Origin: Halorussus vallis | GTDB lineage: Archaea; Halobacteriota; Halobacteria; Halobacteriales; Haladaptataceae | Reading direction: 5' to 3' | DNA: 64,000 bases | Assembly (NCBI RefSeq): GCF_024138165.1 | Contig: NZ_CP100000.1 | Span: 682,001-746,000, forward strand | Shown: piece by piece, positions 52,776 to 61,532 of the stretch | How the letters are laid out: every line of letters starts with the position of its first letter | How positions within the stretch are numbered: position 1 is the first letter of the stretch | Translations under genes and position numbers: made by a program | Notes under the pieces: generated by a model | What the model was told of the DNA's origin: nothing | The model's input: only the letters and a program-made list of their open reading frames with translations | Database searches by the model: none

Positions 52776-53425
52776 GAGTCCGCGATGAACTCCGAATCTC
52801 GGCGCGGCGACAGGAGCAGTTGACCCGGGCGATGGAGGTGTGTCTCGTCGGCGTCTTCTTCATCGGACTCGACCGGGGGAACCTCGGCATCGCGGTCAAC
52901 GCCGGGGTCGCGCTGGGGGTCACGTTCCTGCCCGCGATACTCGAACGCGACTACGGGATTCCGCTCGACGCGGGGCTAACGCTGTGGATAACGACCGCGG
53001 TGTTCCTCCACGCCGTCGGGACGCTGGGGCCGTACACCGACGCCTCGCTCTGGTGGTGGGACCACATGACCCACGCGCTGTCGGCGTCGCTGGTCGCGGC
53101 GGTCGGCTACACCACCACGCGGGCCATCGACCGCCACACCGAGGCCATCTACCTCCCGCCACGGTTCATGTTCGTCTTCATCCTCCTCTTTACCGTCGCG
53201 TTCGGCGTCGTCTGGGAGGTCGTCGAGTTCGCGCTCGGCGGCCTCTCGTCGGTCGTCGGCAGCGGATCTATCCTCACCCAGTTCGGCCTGGAGGACACGA
53301 TGAAGGACCTCATGTTCGACACGCTGGGCGGCGTGCTGGTCGCGCTCTGGGGCGACGCCTACCTCAACGACACCGTCAGGGCACTCACGACGCGCCTCTC
53401 GGGCGGCCGGCGCGGGGCCGACTGA
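52772..53425 (+). CDS. Membrane protein, YjdF/DUF2238-like
   Basis: A 217-residue protein starting with GTG inside the stop of the previous gene. It has about six membrane segments, and WWWDHMTHALSASLVAA and VVWEVVEFALGGLSS carry the conserved polar residues (Asp, His, Glu) within the membrane that are typical of YjdF/DUF2238 proteins. MKDLMFDTLGGVLVALWG completes the pattern. These conserved acidic and His residues suggest a metal or proton function, but none is known. Confidence 0.78.
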   Translation: MRVRDELRISARRQEQLTRAMEVCLVGVFFIGLDRGNLGIAVNAGVALGVTFLPAILERDYGIPLDAGLTLWITTAVFLHAVGTLGPYTDASLWWWDHMTHALSASLVAAVGYTTTRAIDRHTEAIYLPPRFMFVFILLFTVAFGVVWEVVEFALGGLSSVVGSGSILTQFGLEDTMKDLMFDTLGGVLVALWGDAYLNDTVRALTTRLSGGRRGAD

Positions 53426-53436
53426 CAGGGTCGGGC

Positions 53437-53468
53437 GTTCGCGGTCGCGCCGCGACGCGACCGCGAAC
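53437..53468 (+). terminator. 13-bp hairpin after the YjdF-like gene
   Basis: GTTCGCGGTCGCG (53437-53449) pairs perfectly with CGCGACCGCGAAC (53456-53468) around CCGCGA, beginning 11 bases after the stop at 53425. No T tract follows, but position and strength suit a terminator. Confidence 0.55.
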
Positions 53469-53560
53469 CTGCGAGAGTCCTTCGTCCGGTCGCTCGTACC
53501 GACGACGCGCTCGCGGGGGCGAGTGGCTTTATTGGTCCGTACAGCGAATCGACACGTGCT

Positions 53561-53761
53561 ATGGTGTTCAAGAAGATAACCCTCATCGGGACGAGCGAGG
53601 AGAGTTTCGACGCCGCGGCCGACGACGCCATCGACCGCGCCGAGGAGACGCTCGAGAACGTCAAGTGGATAGAAGTGGACGAACTCGGCGTCGAAGTGGC
53701 GAACGCGCCCGACCGGCAGTATCAGGCGGAGGTTACCGTCGCCTTCGAACTCGAAGAGTAG
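53561..53761 (+). CDS. Dodecin, flavin-binding protein
   Basis: A 66-residue dodecin, a dodecameric hollow-sphere protein that stores riboflavin or lumichrome-type flavins in haloarchaea. The flavin-stacking tryptophan is W36 in [14 protein letters not shown] and Q55 is in [11 protein letters not shown], as in the Halobacterium protein. Full-length and single-domain. A GCTTTATTGG at 53526-53535 lies 26-35 bases upstream of the ATG. A perfect 24-base palindrome follows the gene. Confidence 0.95.
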   Translation: MVFKKITLIGTSEESFDAAADDAIDRAEETLENVKWIEVDELGVEVANAPDRQYQAEVTVAFELEE

Positions 53762-53800
53762 GCCCGCGGAACTTCGGCGAATCGAACCGGTCGGGCGGCG

Positions 53801-53824
53801 AGGGGCCGACCGCGGTCGGCCCCT
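53801..53824. terminator. 24-base perfect palindrome after dodecin
   Basis: AGGGGCCGACCG followed directly by its complement CGGTCGGCCCCT, beginning 40 bases after the dodecin stop. As RNA it would form a strong stem with a small loop. Terminator role is inferred from position. Confidence 0.5.
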
Positions 53825-53867
53825 GAACCAACCGGCCAGCACGAAACTGTGCCGGGACTTTCTCGGC

Positions 53868-53971
53868 GGAACGGCTCGGGCGACACACGTTCTCGGCGGA
53901 GCAGTTCCGGCAAAACCTTCTCTGCGGAGGTGGTTCTGGCAGGACCGTCGGCGGTCCCGCCGGAACTGCTC
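53868..53971. repeat. Degenerate repeats and a 13-base inverted repeat before iscA
   Basis: Three imperfect direct units begin with TTCTCGGCGGA-like sequence at about 53868, 53899 and 53929. Overlapping them, GAGCAGTTCCGGC (53899-53911) is a perfect inverted match to GCCGGAACTGCTC (53959-53971), with a GGACCG/CGGTCC stem between (53942-53957). It lies 58-130 bases before the iscA ATG, upstream of its TATA-like element. Confidence 0.55.
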
Positions 53972-54028
53972 GGTTCGAAGACCGATTCGAGCGTCAGGAT
54001 TAACACCTTCCGAACGAAACGAACTCAC

Positions 54029-54397
54029 ATGAGTACCGATACCGCACCCGACGGGGACGCCACGCCCGAAATCGAGGTGACCGAGACGGCGGCCGAGCAG
54101 GCTCTCTCGCTGCTGGAAGGCGAGGAGATGGACATCGAGGAGGCCGGCCTTCGGCTGTTCGTCCAGCAGGGCGGCTGCGCGGGCCTCTCCTACGGGATGC
54201 GCTTCGACGAAGAACCCGAACCCGACGACACCGTCTACGAACACCACGACCTGCGGGTGTTCGTCGATCCCGCGAGCATGAACTACATCGAGGGGAGCAT
54301 CGTCGACTACGAAACCGGCCTCCAGGGCGCGGGTTTCCACGTCGAGAACCCCAACGTCGTCAGCGAGTGCGGGTGCGGCGAGAGCTTCCGGACGTAA
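54029..54397 (+). CDS. IscA/HesB-type iron-sulfur cluster assembly protein
   Basis: A 122-residue A-type carrier that accepts and delivers Fe-S clusters. The three conserved cysteines are present: C50 in LFVQQGGCAGLSYGM and C114 and C116 in VSECGCGESF. The N-terminal 14 residues are an acidic haloarchaeal addition. A GGATTAACA at about 53996-54004 is 25-33 bases before the ATG, suggesting a leaderless message. The clustered Fe-S enzyme in this window is GlpC, but there is no specific link. Confidence 0.93.
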   Translation: MSTDTAPDGDATPEIEVTETAAEQALSLLEGEEMDIEEAGLRLFVQQGGCAGLSYGMRFDEEPEPDDTVYEHHDLRVFVDPASMNYIEGSIVDYETGLQGAGFHVENPNVVSECGCGESFRT

Positions 54398-54615
54398 GTC
54401 CCGATTCTACGAGGGCGGCGGTCGAGTTCGGGTCGCTTCCCGGGAAGGGCCATTCTTATCCCGATTAGGCGACTACTCTGACGTGTGAAACAGCACGAAC
54501 GCATCCTCGTCCGGGGCGCGACCGCCCGCGTCGAATCTTCGGACGCGCGGCTTCGCCTCCGGCCGCGAGTCGGCCGTCGCCCTCCCGGCCGGCCGAGACG
54601 GGCACGGAGGGTCGG

Positions 54616-55971
54616 ATGGTAGACCTCGTCTTCTCGGCGGGACGGGTCCTCCTCGCGTTCTTCCTCGTGCTCCTCAACGGGTTCTTCGTGGCCGCGGAGT
54701 TCTCGTACGTCCGCATCCGGTCGACGACCGTGGAGACGCTCGTCGAGGAGGGCGCGCCCGGCGCCGAACTGCTCCAGAAGGCGGTACAGAACCTCGACGA
54801 CTACCTCGCGGTGTGCCAACTCGGTATCACCCTCTCCTCGCTGGGACTCGGCTGGATCGGCGAACCCGCGGTGGCGGCGCTCATCGAACCGGTGCTGGGG
54901 TCGTTCCTGCCCGAGAGCGCCGTCCACCTCGCGGCGTTCGCCATCGGCTTCGGCTTCATCTCGTTCCTCCACGTCGTGTTCGGCGAACTCGCGCCCAAAA
55001 CCATCGCCATCGCCAGGGCCGAGCGAGTCTCGCTGCTCGTGGCCGCGCCGATGCGGTTCTTCTACTACATCTTCATCCCCGGCCTCGTCGTGTTCAACGG
55101 CACGGCGAACTACTTCACCCGACTGCTTGGCATCCCGCCCGCCTCCGAGAGCGAGGAAACCCTCGAAGAGGAGGAGATACTGATGGTGCTGTCGCGGTCG
55201 GGCCGGCAGGGCAACATCGACCGGGAAGAGGTCGAGATGATAGAACGGGTGTTCGAACTCGACGACATCGCCGTCCGGGAGGTCATGGTCCCCCGGCCCG
55301 ACGTGGTGAGCGTCTCGGCCGACCTGCCCCTGTCCGAACTCCGGTCGCTGATAATCGAGTCGGGCCACACCCGCTACCCGGTGCTGGAAGCCGACGATAG
55401 CGACCAGGTCGTCGGGTATCTCGACGTGAAGGACGTGCTTCGGGCCACGGAAACCGGCGACGACGCTCGCACCGACGCCGACGCCGTCACCGCCGGTGAC
55501 CTCGCGCGCGACCTCCCCGTCGTCCCGGAAACCGGCCGTATCGACGACCTCCTGGCGGAGTTCCAGAGCCAGCAGAGTCAGATGGCCGCGGTCATCGACG
55601 AGTGGGGGTCGTTCGAGGGGCTGGTGACCGTCGAGGACATCGTCGAGCAGGTCGTGGGCGACATCAGAGACGAGTTCGACGTCGACGAGCGAGAACCGAC
55701 TATCGACAAGCGCAGCGACGGGTCGTACTCCGTCGACGGCGGCGTCGCCATCGCGGAGGTCAACGACACGCTCGACGCGGAGTTCGAGAGCGACGAGTTC
55801 GGCACCATCGGCGGTCTGGTGCTCGACCGACTCGGCCGCGCCCCGGAGGTCGGCGACAGCGTCGAGATCGAGGGCTACCGCCTCGAAGTGGCGCGGGTCG
55901 ACGGCGCCCGCATCTCCACTGTCGTCGTCACCGAGACGGGCGCCGAGGAGACGCCGACCAGCGAGTCGTAG
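54616..55971 (+). CDS. CNNM/CBS-domain membrane transporter (hemolysin family)
   Basis: A 451-residue protein of the CorC/HlyC, CNNM group, implicated in Mg2+ or other cation efflux. Domains: an N-terminal CNNM membrane domain (about residues 1-190) starting LVFSAGRVLLAFFLVLLNGFFVAAEF with LAPKTIAIARAERVSLLVA; a pair of CBS domains (about 200-340; REVMVPRPDVVSVSAD and FQSQQSQMAAVIDEWGSFEGLVT); and the C-terminal CorC_HlyC domain (about 360-440). It is transcribed on its own; a 218-base gap separates it from iscA. Substrate ion not proven. Confidence 0.92.
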   Translation: MVDLVFSAGRVLLAFFLVLLNGFFVAAEFSYVRIRSTTVETLVEEGAPGAELLQKAVQNLDDYLAVCQLGITLSSLGLGWIGEPAVAALIEPVLGSFLPESAVHLAAFAIGFGFISFLHVVFGELAPKTIAIARAERVSLLVAAPMRFFYYIFIPGLVVFNGTANYFTRLLGIPPASESEETLEEEEILMVLSRSGRQGNIDREEVEMIERVFELDDIAVREVMVPRPDVVSVSADLPLSELRSLIIESGHTRYPVLEADDSDQVVGYLDVKDVLRATETGDDARTDADAVTAGDLARDLPVVPETGRIDDLLAEFQSQQSQMAAVIDEWGSFEGLVTVEDIVEQVVGDIRDEFDVDEREPTIDKRSDGSYSVDGGVAIAEVNDTLDAEFESDEFGTIGGLVLDRLGRAPEVGDSVEIEGYRLEVARVDGARISTVVVTETGAEETPTSES

Positions 55972-55999
55972 CCGCGCAGGATTCGGTCGTTCGTTCGGG

Positions 56000-57319
56000 C
56001 TACTCCTCTGCTTCCTCGTCCTCGTTCTCACCATCCACGCCGTCCTCGTCCTCGAACCGTTTCCGGACGCTCTCGGCGTGGCCCTCCAGTCCCTCGGCTT
56101 CGGCGAGCGTGGTGATCGTCGCTTCGAGGTCGCCGAGCGCGTCGCGGTCGAGCCGCTGGACCGTGGTCGAGCGCAGGAAGGTGTCGACAGAGAGGCCGCC
56201 CGTTATCTTCGCCAGCCCGTTCGTCGGGAGGACGTGGTTCGTCCCGCTGGCGTAGTCGCCCGCCGCGACCGGGGTGTAGGGGCCGAGGAAGACGCTCCCG
56301 GCGCTGTCGATGCGCTCCAAGACCGCGTCCTCGTCGTCGGCCTGAATCGAGAGGTGCTCGGCGGCGTACTCCTCGGCGAACAGGATGGCCTCGCTCGGCG
56401 AGCGCGCGCGGAACACGCCCGAGGCGTCGTTGTCGAGCGCGTCCTCGATGGTGTCGCGTCGCTCGCGCTCCTCGACCTGGGTTTCGATCTCCTCGACGAC
56501 GGCCGCCGCGAGGTCGTCGTCGTGCGTGACCGCGGCCGCCGCAGCGTTCGGGTCGTGTTCGGCCTGCGCCAGCAGGTCGGCGGCGACGAACCGGGGGTCC
56601 GCGGTTTCGTCGGCCAGGACGAGGAGTTCGCTCGGCCCCGCCAGGAAGTCGATGGCGACGTCGCCCTGGACCTCGGCCTTCGCGGCGGTGACCCACTTGT
56701 TGCCCGGGCCGACGACCTTCTGGACGCGGTCTATCTGCTCGGTGCCGTAGGCCATCGCGGCGACCGCCTGCGCGCCGCCGACGCCGTACACCTTGTCGGC
56801 GCCCGCGAGGTGGATGGCCGCGAGCGTCACCGGGTTCATCTCCTCGGCCGGCGGGGTCGTCACGACGACCTGCTCGACGCCCGCGACCTTCGCGGGCACG
56901 ACGCCCATCACCGCGCTGGAGGGGTAGGCGGCCGCGCCGCCGGGGACGTAGACGCCGACGCGCTCGATGGGTCGGAACCGCCGACCCAGCTCTCTGCCGG
57001 GCGAGAACTCCCGGTTCCAGTCGTCGGGGAGCTGTGCTTCGTGGAACTCCCGGACGTTCGCGACGGCCGCCTCGATGGCCTCGTGCGTCTCGTCGTCTAT
57101 CTCCTCGGCGGCGCGCTCGGCGGCGTCGCTCACGTCGAGGTTGCCGACCGAGACGCCGTCGAACTCCTCGCAGAACTCCCGGACCGCCACGTCGCCCTCA
57201 TCCCGCACACGCGATACGATGTCCCGTACGTCGTCGCGAATCGCCTCGATGCCGGCGTCGCGGTCGAAGAGCGCGCGCCGGTCGTCCGGGCCGAGGTCTG
57301 CGACGGATTCGACGTTCAT
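56000..57319 (-). CDS. hisD: Histidinol dehydrogenase
   Basis: A 439-residue zinc enzyme that oxidises L-histidinol to L-histidine in two NAD-dependent steps. Visible are VGVYVPGGAAAYPSSAVMG, VVGPGNKWVTAAKAEVQGDVAIDFLAGPSELLVLAD, the zinc/substrate Gln-His region in LLAQAEHDPNA, and TNHVLPTNGLAKITGGLS. The C-terminal 20 residues are acidic. It is not next to other his genes, as is common in haloarchaea, where histidine genes are scattered. Confidence 0.96.
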   Translation of the reverse strand: MNVESVADLGPDDRRALFDRDAGIEAIRDDVRDIVSRVRDEGDVAVREFCEEFDGVSVGNLDVSDAAERAAEEIDDETHEAIEAAVANVREFHEAQLPDDWNREFSPGRELGRRFRPIERVGVYVPGGAAAYPSSAVMGVVPAKVAGVEQVVVTTPPAEEMNPVTLAAIHLAGADKVYGVGGAQAVAAMAYGTEQIDRVQKVVGPGNKWVTAAKAEVQGDVAIDFLAGPSELLVLADETADPRFVAADLLAQAEHDPNAAAAAVTHDDDLAAAVVEEIETQVEERERRDTIEDALDNDASGVFRARSPSEAILFAEEYAAEHLSIQADDEDAVLERIDSAGSVFLGPYTPVAAGDYASGTNHVLPTNGLAKITGGLSVDTFLRSTTVQRLDRDALGDLEATITTLAEAEGLEGHAESVRKRFEDEDGVDGENEDEEAEE

Positions 57320-57644
57320 GGCCGGTGGTTCGGAGCGCGGGCGAAAAACGGTTTCCTTCCCTCCCGGTCGTCGTTGCTGAGTCGGTGGTAGTCCGGCGGA
57401 CAGCGGTGAAGTGGCTTTGATTGGAAGACGAGGGCGAGGTGACGGTGACCGCCTCGAAAGCCCCCGCCCGCTCGCGGTCGCTCGACAGGATATTCGGTTC
57501 GCGCCTACCGGCGCTCACCAAATAGTGGCCTGTCGAGACGACTACAGTGAACGCGAGCGGGTGGCCCCTTTCAGTCCCACCCCGTCGGTTGGTCGGCCGA
57601 GCTTTCGCGGTGGATTGGCCATCCGGGCTTCCGCGGAGGGATAC
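57320..57644. other. Gene-free 325-base stretch with nested inverted repeat
   Basis: Between hisD and a glycosyltransferase gene (both leftward). The hisD promoter should be near 57320-57370, but no clear TATA box is seen. The centre is an imperfect nested palindrome (57453-57575). The rest (57580-57644) shows nothing I can name. Confidence 0.6.
57453..57575. repeat. Nested inverted repeat of about 120 bases
   Basis: Inner arms CTCGACAGG (57481-57489) and CCTGTCGAG (57529-57537); outer arms CCCGCTCGCG (57467-57476) and CGCGAGCGGG (57552-57561); weaker similarity outside them (CGAAAGCCCCC against CCCCTTTCAG). It looks like a degraded miniature element or a structured transcript end. No target-site duplication is evident. 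Confidence 0.5.
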
Positions 57645-59048
57645 TCAATCGTCGCCCTCTGAACCCCGGTCGGCCCCCGCGCCCGGCCTGTCGGAGGGGA
57701 CGTACACCGCGGGCCGCCGGAGGACGAACTCGTCGAGGAACGCCGCGACGACCACGGCCGCCTCGACGGCGAAGTACGCCGGGAGCGTGAGCGCGGCGGC
57801 GTACTCGCGGGCGGGATGTGGCCGGCCGTCGAGGTGGTCGCGGAGGAGGACGGACAAGGGTGCGAGGAACGCGCCAGCCAGTACGACGGCCGCGAGCGCC
57901 ACGAACGGCGGTCCCTCGGGGAGGTACGTCGCCGGCGACCCGTCGCCGGCGACGTACCCGAGCGCGACGGTCGGCGATGCCAACAGCGCGACCGGGAGCG
58001 CCAACAGGCCGCCGAAGGTGGCGACGGCGTCGAGCGAGGCGACCGGCCGGCCGGTCGAGCGCCGGAGGAACGACCCGACGTAGCGCCGGGCGACCTGGAG
58101 GCCGCCTCTGGCCCACCGCTTGCGGCGGTTCCACCACCCCGCGAACGTCTCCGGGTTGGTTTCGGTCGAGACGATGGCCGGGTCGACCTTCACTGTCCAG
58201 CCCCGGGCGTGGATGCGGGCCGCGAACTCCACGTCCTCCAGTAGCACCGTCTCGTCGAACGGGCCGAGTTCCGCGAACGCCGACGCCCGGAAGAACGCCA
58301 ACCCGCCGGTGAACAGCGTGAACCCCGACAGCACCTCGCGAGCGAAGAACTCCCCGCGCTCTGCGAGGTGACGCTCGACCGCGGCGTGGAGCGCGAGCGG
58401 CGACCCCGCGGAGTTGCCGGCGTAACACCGGCCCTTCACGCACCAGACGTCCTCGTCGGCCCGGAACCAGTCCACCGCACGACGGACCGCGTCTGGTTCG
58501 GGTCGCTGGCCCGCGTCGACGAACCCGACCACCTCGCCGCCCGCGCGCCGTCTGCCGAAGTTGGCGACCGCCGCCTTTCCGCCGGGCGGGGCGTCCCGAC
58601 GAATCGCCCGAAACCGGGGGTCGTCCGCGGCGGCGCGCTCGGCGATTTCGGCCGTCGCGTCGGTCGAGGCCGCCTCGTAGCACAGCAGCACTTCGAGTCG
58701 CTCGGCCGGGTAGTCGAGCGCCCGGCACGCCGCGAGGGTCGCCGGGAGCGTCTCGGCCTCGTCGTACGCGGCGACGACGACGCTGACCTCGGGGAGTTCG
58801 TCGGCGGTCGGGTTGCCCGACGAACTGGACTCCGGGTCCGGCGGGGGTCGAAACGCGACCGCGGCGGCGAAGACGACTCGCGCCGCCAGACCGAGGAACA
58901 GGAGGACGACCAGCGTGCTCACCAGTCGACCGTACGCGGGGAAGACGAACGCCGGCGAGACGAGCGTCGCCGAAGCGAGCGTCGATGCGGCGACGTACGT
59001 CACCGCGCTCCGGGTGTTCGACGTCTCGTCCGCCGACCTGACCTCCAT
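57645..59048 (-). CDS. Membrane GT2-family glycosyltransferase
   Basis: A 467-residue processive-type GT2 enzyme. Two N-terminal membrane segments (about residues 20-65) precede the catalytic domain with VSVVVAAYDEAETLP, the acidic GFVDAGQRPEPDAV, TLFTGGLAFFRASAF, and LLEDVEFAARIHARGW, with a QXXRW-like NRRKRWARGG. Two to three C-terminal membrane segments follow. The nucleotide-sugar motif reads CYEAASTDAT instead of the usual Asp-rich form. It lies 40 kb from aglB and has no glycosylation neighbours, so it may act on another surface polymer or lipid. Confidence 0.85.
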   Translation of the reverse strand: MEVRSADETSNTRSAVTYVAASTLASATLVSPAFVFPAYGRLVSTLVVLLFLGLAARVVFAAAVAFRPPPDPESSSSGNPTADELPEVSVVVAAYDEAETLPATLAACRALDYPAERLEVLLCYEAASTDATAEIAERAAADDPRFRAIRRDAPPGGKAAVANFGRRRAGGEVVGFVDAGQRPEPDAVRRAVDWFRADEDVWCVKGRCYAGNSAGSPLALHAAVERHLAERGEFFAREVLSGFTLFTGGLAFFRASAFAELGPFDETVLLEDVEFAARIHARGWTVKVDPAIVSTETNPETFAGWWNRRKRWARGGLQVARRYVGSFLRRSTGRPVASLDAVATFGGLLALPVALLASPTVALGYVAGDGSPATYLPEGPPFVALAAVVLAGAFLAPLSVLLRDHLDGRPHPAREYAAALTLPAYFAVEAAVVVAAFLDEFVLRRPAVYVPSDRPGAGADRGSEGDD

Positions 59049-59233
59049 GGATAGGTGACGACGGCGGACCGACGGAAACGCTTTGAGGCCGGTCGTCGCG
59101 GGGGGAAGCAGGCGTCGGTGGTGAAAGCGACCGGTCCCGGTGTCCGTGTGCGCTCCCCGAATCCCGCTCGTACATAAACGAACCGCGTATGAACGGGGCC
59201 AGACGTATCACGTGTAACCGACTTGTATCTCGT

Positions 59234-60592
59234 ATGACTGGACAGCCTCGGCCGCCGACTCCCGACGGGGTCCCGCTGCTCAGAAACGGACTGGCCTTCT
59301 CGCGCGACCCGTTCGGGGCGATGACCGAGTGGGCCGAGGTAGGAGACGTGGTCCGACTGCGGTTTCCGGGGCAGTCGCTCTACATGGTGACCGACCCGAC
59401 CCTCGTCGAGCGAGTCCTGATGGAAGGCGAGTCGGCATTCACCGTCGGCCGACAGCAGCGCGAGACGTTCCGGGACGTCGAGGACCACGCCGTAACTTCG
59501 AACACCGGAAACCGCTGGAAACGGCTCAGAAAGAGCCTCCAACCGGCGTTTACCTGGGACGGACTCCGAGGGTACGGCACCCGAATGGCCGAACGCACCG
59601 CCGCGCACGTCGGTCGATGGGAAACCGGTGAACGGGTCGACCTCCCCGACGAGATGCGTCTCCTGACGCTCCGCATCCTCGGCGATACGCTTCTGGGCGT
59701 CGACGTCGAGGGCGACGAGAGACTCGTGAGGGACGCCGCCGACGCACTCGTCGCGAGGGCGGACCCCCGACGGTTCGGACAGCTTCTGCCCGACTGGGTA
59801 CCTACTCCGACCCAGCGCCGTTTCGAGCGGACCGTCGGCGAACTGGACGCCTACGTCGCGGGCGCGCTCGCGGACCATACCCCTGACGGACGAGACGACG
59901 CGTCCCCCGGCGGCGGAGACGACGCGTCCCCGAGCGAACGAGACGTCGCGTCGGTTCTGCTCGCGGCCCGCGAGCGCGGCGACCTGTCGAACGCCGAGGT
60001 CCGGGACAACTTGACGGCGCTGCTGCTCGCGGGTCACGACACGACCGCGATGGCTCTCACCTACGCCTGGTACGAACTGAGCCGACACCCCGACGTCCGG
60101 GAGTCGCTGGTCGAGGAATCGGAGCGGGTTCTCGGCGACGAACTCCCCGACACCGACGACCTCGACGCACTCGAGCGGACTCGGAACGTCGTCCGGGAAA
60201 CCCTCCGACTGTATCCGCCCACCTGGGCGGTCAACCGAGAAGCGCTGGAGGACGTCACGCTCGGCGGATACGAGATTCCGGCGGGCGCGCAGTTGATGGT
60301 GCCCCAGTGGGTGCTCCACCGTGACGACCGGTTCTGGGAGGACCCCGAGACGTTCGACCCGTCGCGGTGGGAGCGCGACGCTGACCGGCCGGAGTACGCG
60401 TACTTCCCCTTCAGCGGCGGGCCGCGACACTGCATCGGAATGCGGTTCGCCCGACTCGAACTGGTCGTCGTGCTGGCGACGATGGTCGGCCGGGTCGCGC
60501 TGGACGTCTCGGTCGCGGAGCCGCTGACGTTCGCGCCCACGATTTCGCTCCGCCCCGAGACGGACATCGCCGCGACGGTCGAACGTCGCTAA
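59234..60592 (+). CDS. Cytochrome P450
   Basis: A 452-residue cytosolic P450 monooxygenase. I-helix LLAGHDTTAMALTYAWYEL, K-helix E-X-X-R in VVRETLRLYPPTW, PERF-like FDPSRWERD, and the heme loop YFPFSGGPRHCIGMRFARLEL with the axial Cys. It resembles class-II-like bacterial fatty-acid or terpenoid hydroxylases more than classic CYP101. No membrane anchor, ferredoxin or reductase gene is adjacent, so its redox partner is elsewhere. The start at 59234 (MTGQPRPPT) is preferred over an ATG 15 codons upstream. Neighbouring fatty-acyl and SDR genes make a lipid or isoprenoid substrate plausible, but not shown. Confidence 0.93.
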   Translation: MTGQPRPPTPDGVPLLRNGLAFSRDPFGAMTEWAEVGDVVRLRFPGQSLYMVTDPTLVERVLMEGESAFTVGRQQRETFRDVEDHAVTSNTGNRWKRLRKSLQPAFTWDGLRGYGTRMAERTAAHVGRWETGERVDLPDEMRLLTLRILGDTLLGVDVEGDERLVRDAADALVARADPRRFGQLLPDWVPTPTQRRFERTVGELDAYVAGALADHTPDGRDDASPGGGDDASPSERDVASVLLAARERGDLSNAEVRDNLTALLLAGHDTTAMALTYAWYELSRHPDVRESLVEESERVLGDELPDTDDLDALERTRNVVRETLRLYPPTWAVNREALEDVTLGGYEIPAGAQLMVPQWVLHRDDRFWEDPETFDPSRWERDADRPEYAYFPFSGGPRHCIGMRFARLELVVVLATMVGRVALDVSVAEPLTFAPTISLRPETDIAATVERR

Positions 60593-60615
60593 TCTCTCCG
60601 GTTCGAGGATGGCCG

Positions 60616-61446
60616 CTACACGTCGGGCGTCTCCATGATGCGCGGGACGCCCGCGGCCGTGATGGTTTCGCCGACGACGTACGACCCGGCGTCGCTGGCG
60701 AGGAACTGAGCGATGTCGGCTATCTCCTCGGTGGTGCCGATGCGGCGCTCGACCTCGCCGCGGTCGATGTTGTCGGCGCTGACGCCCATCTGGCTCTCGA
60801 CGCCCGGCGTGGCGACGAACCCCGGCGCGATGCAGTTGACCCGCACGTCGTCGCCGGCCCACTCGAACGCGAGCGTCGAGGTGAGGTTGATGACGCCGGC
60901 CTTCGCCGCGCCGTAGTGGCTCATGTGGGGCGACCCCTTCTGGCCGGCGACGCTGGCGAGGTTAACTACCGCGCCGCCGCCGTCCTCGCGCATCCGCTCG
61001 CCGGCGGCCTGGGTGCAGTGGAACGTCCCGTGGAGGTTGATGTCGACGATGGTTTCCCAGCCGTTCTCGCTGATCTCTTCGAACGGCGCCATGAAGCTCG
61101 CGCCGGCGTTGTTGACCAGCACGTCGATGCCGCCGAACTCCTCGACGGTGGCGTCGACCAGCGCGTCGACCGCCTCCCGGTCGGTCACGTCGCACTCGAC
61201 TGCCAGGGCGCTCCCCTCGCGGTCGCTCTCCTCGATGCCCTCCGCGACCGGTTCGACGTTCTCCAGTTCGCGCGAGCAGACCACCACGTCGGCCCCGTCG
61301 GTGGCGAACCGCTCGGCGATGGTCCTGCCGATGCCGGAACTCGCGCCCGTGACGATAGCGGTCCGACCGTCGACGCCGAACTGGCTTCTCACGTGCGACT
61401 CTCCGCGACCGTCCGGGGAACCGTTTCCGTTACCATTGTTAGACAC
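60616..61446 (-). CDS. Short-chain dehydrogenase/reductase
   Basis: A 276-residue classical SDR with a GTG start. TAIVTGASSGIGRTIAERF (cofactor), VLVNNAGASFMAPF, and the catalytic Ser and Y-X3-K in LASVAGQKGSPHMSHYGAAKAG are all present; the C-terminal region has APGFVATPGVESQMG and SDAGSYVVGETITAAG. The first 25 residues are Asn/Gly-rich and unlike the family core. It converges with the P450 gene (23 bases between) and diverges from the acyl-CoA ligase gene. A TATA-like ATATTTATTAAC near 61470-61481 serves it. Substrate unknown (3-ketoacyl or alcohol). Confidence 0.9.
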   Translation of the reverse strand: MSNNGNGNGSPDGRGESHVRSQFGVDGRTAIVTGASSGIGRTIAERFATDGADVVVCSRELENVEPVAEGIEESDREGSALAVECDVTDREAVDALVDATVEEFGGIDVLVNNAGASFMAPFEEISENGWETIVDINLHGTFHCTQAAGERMREDGGGAVVNLASVAGQKGSPHMSHYGAAKAGVINLTSTLAFEWAGDDVRVNCIAPGFVATPGVESQMGVSADNIDRGEVERRIGTTEEIADIAQFLASDAGSYVVGETITAAGVPRIMETPDV

Positions 61447-61532
61447 GAGTCCGTATTCTCGCCCTCTGTTAATAAATATGGGGCGTTCCTTGCGATCGTT
61501 ATCTTAATCTACGTTGCTAGTCATCATCACTC
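61447..61532. promoter_or_regulatory. Divergent promoter between the SDR and acyl-CoA ligase genes
   Basis: 86 bases with two AT-rich elements: TTAATAAATAT at 61470-61480 (leftward gene, about 27-30 bases before its GTG) and TTATCTTAATC at about 61498-61508 (rightward gene, about 25-34 bases before its ATG). Both predict short leaders. Confidence 0.6.

Noticed and set aside
53849-54028. Longer IscA start far upstream of 54029.
   Set aside because: The added 60 residues translate the degenerate repeat and cross the probable promoter; the family and the TATA spacing fit the start at 54029.
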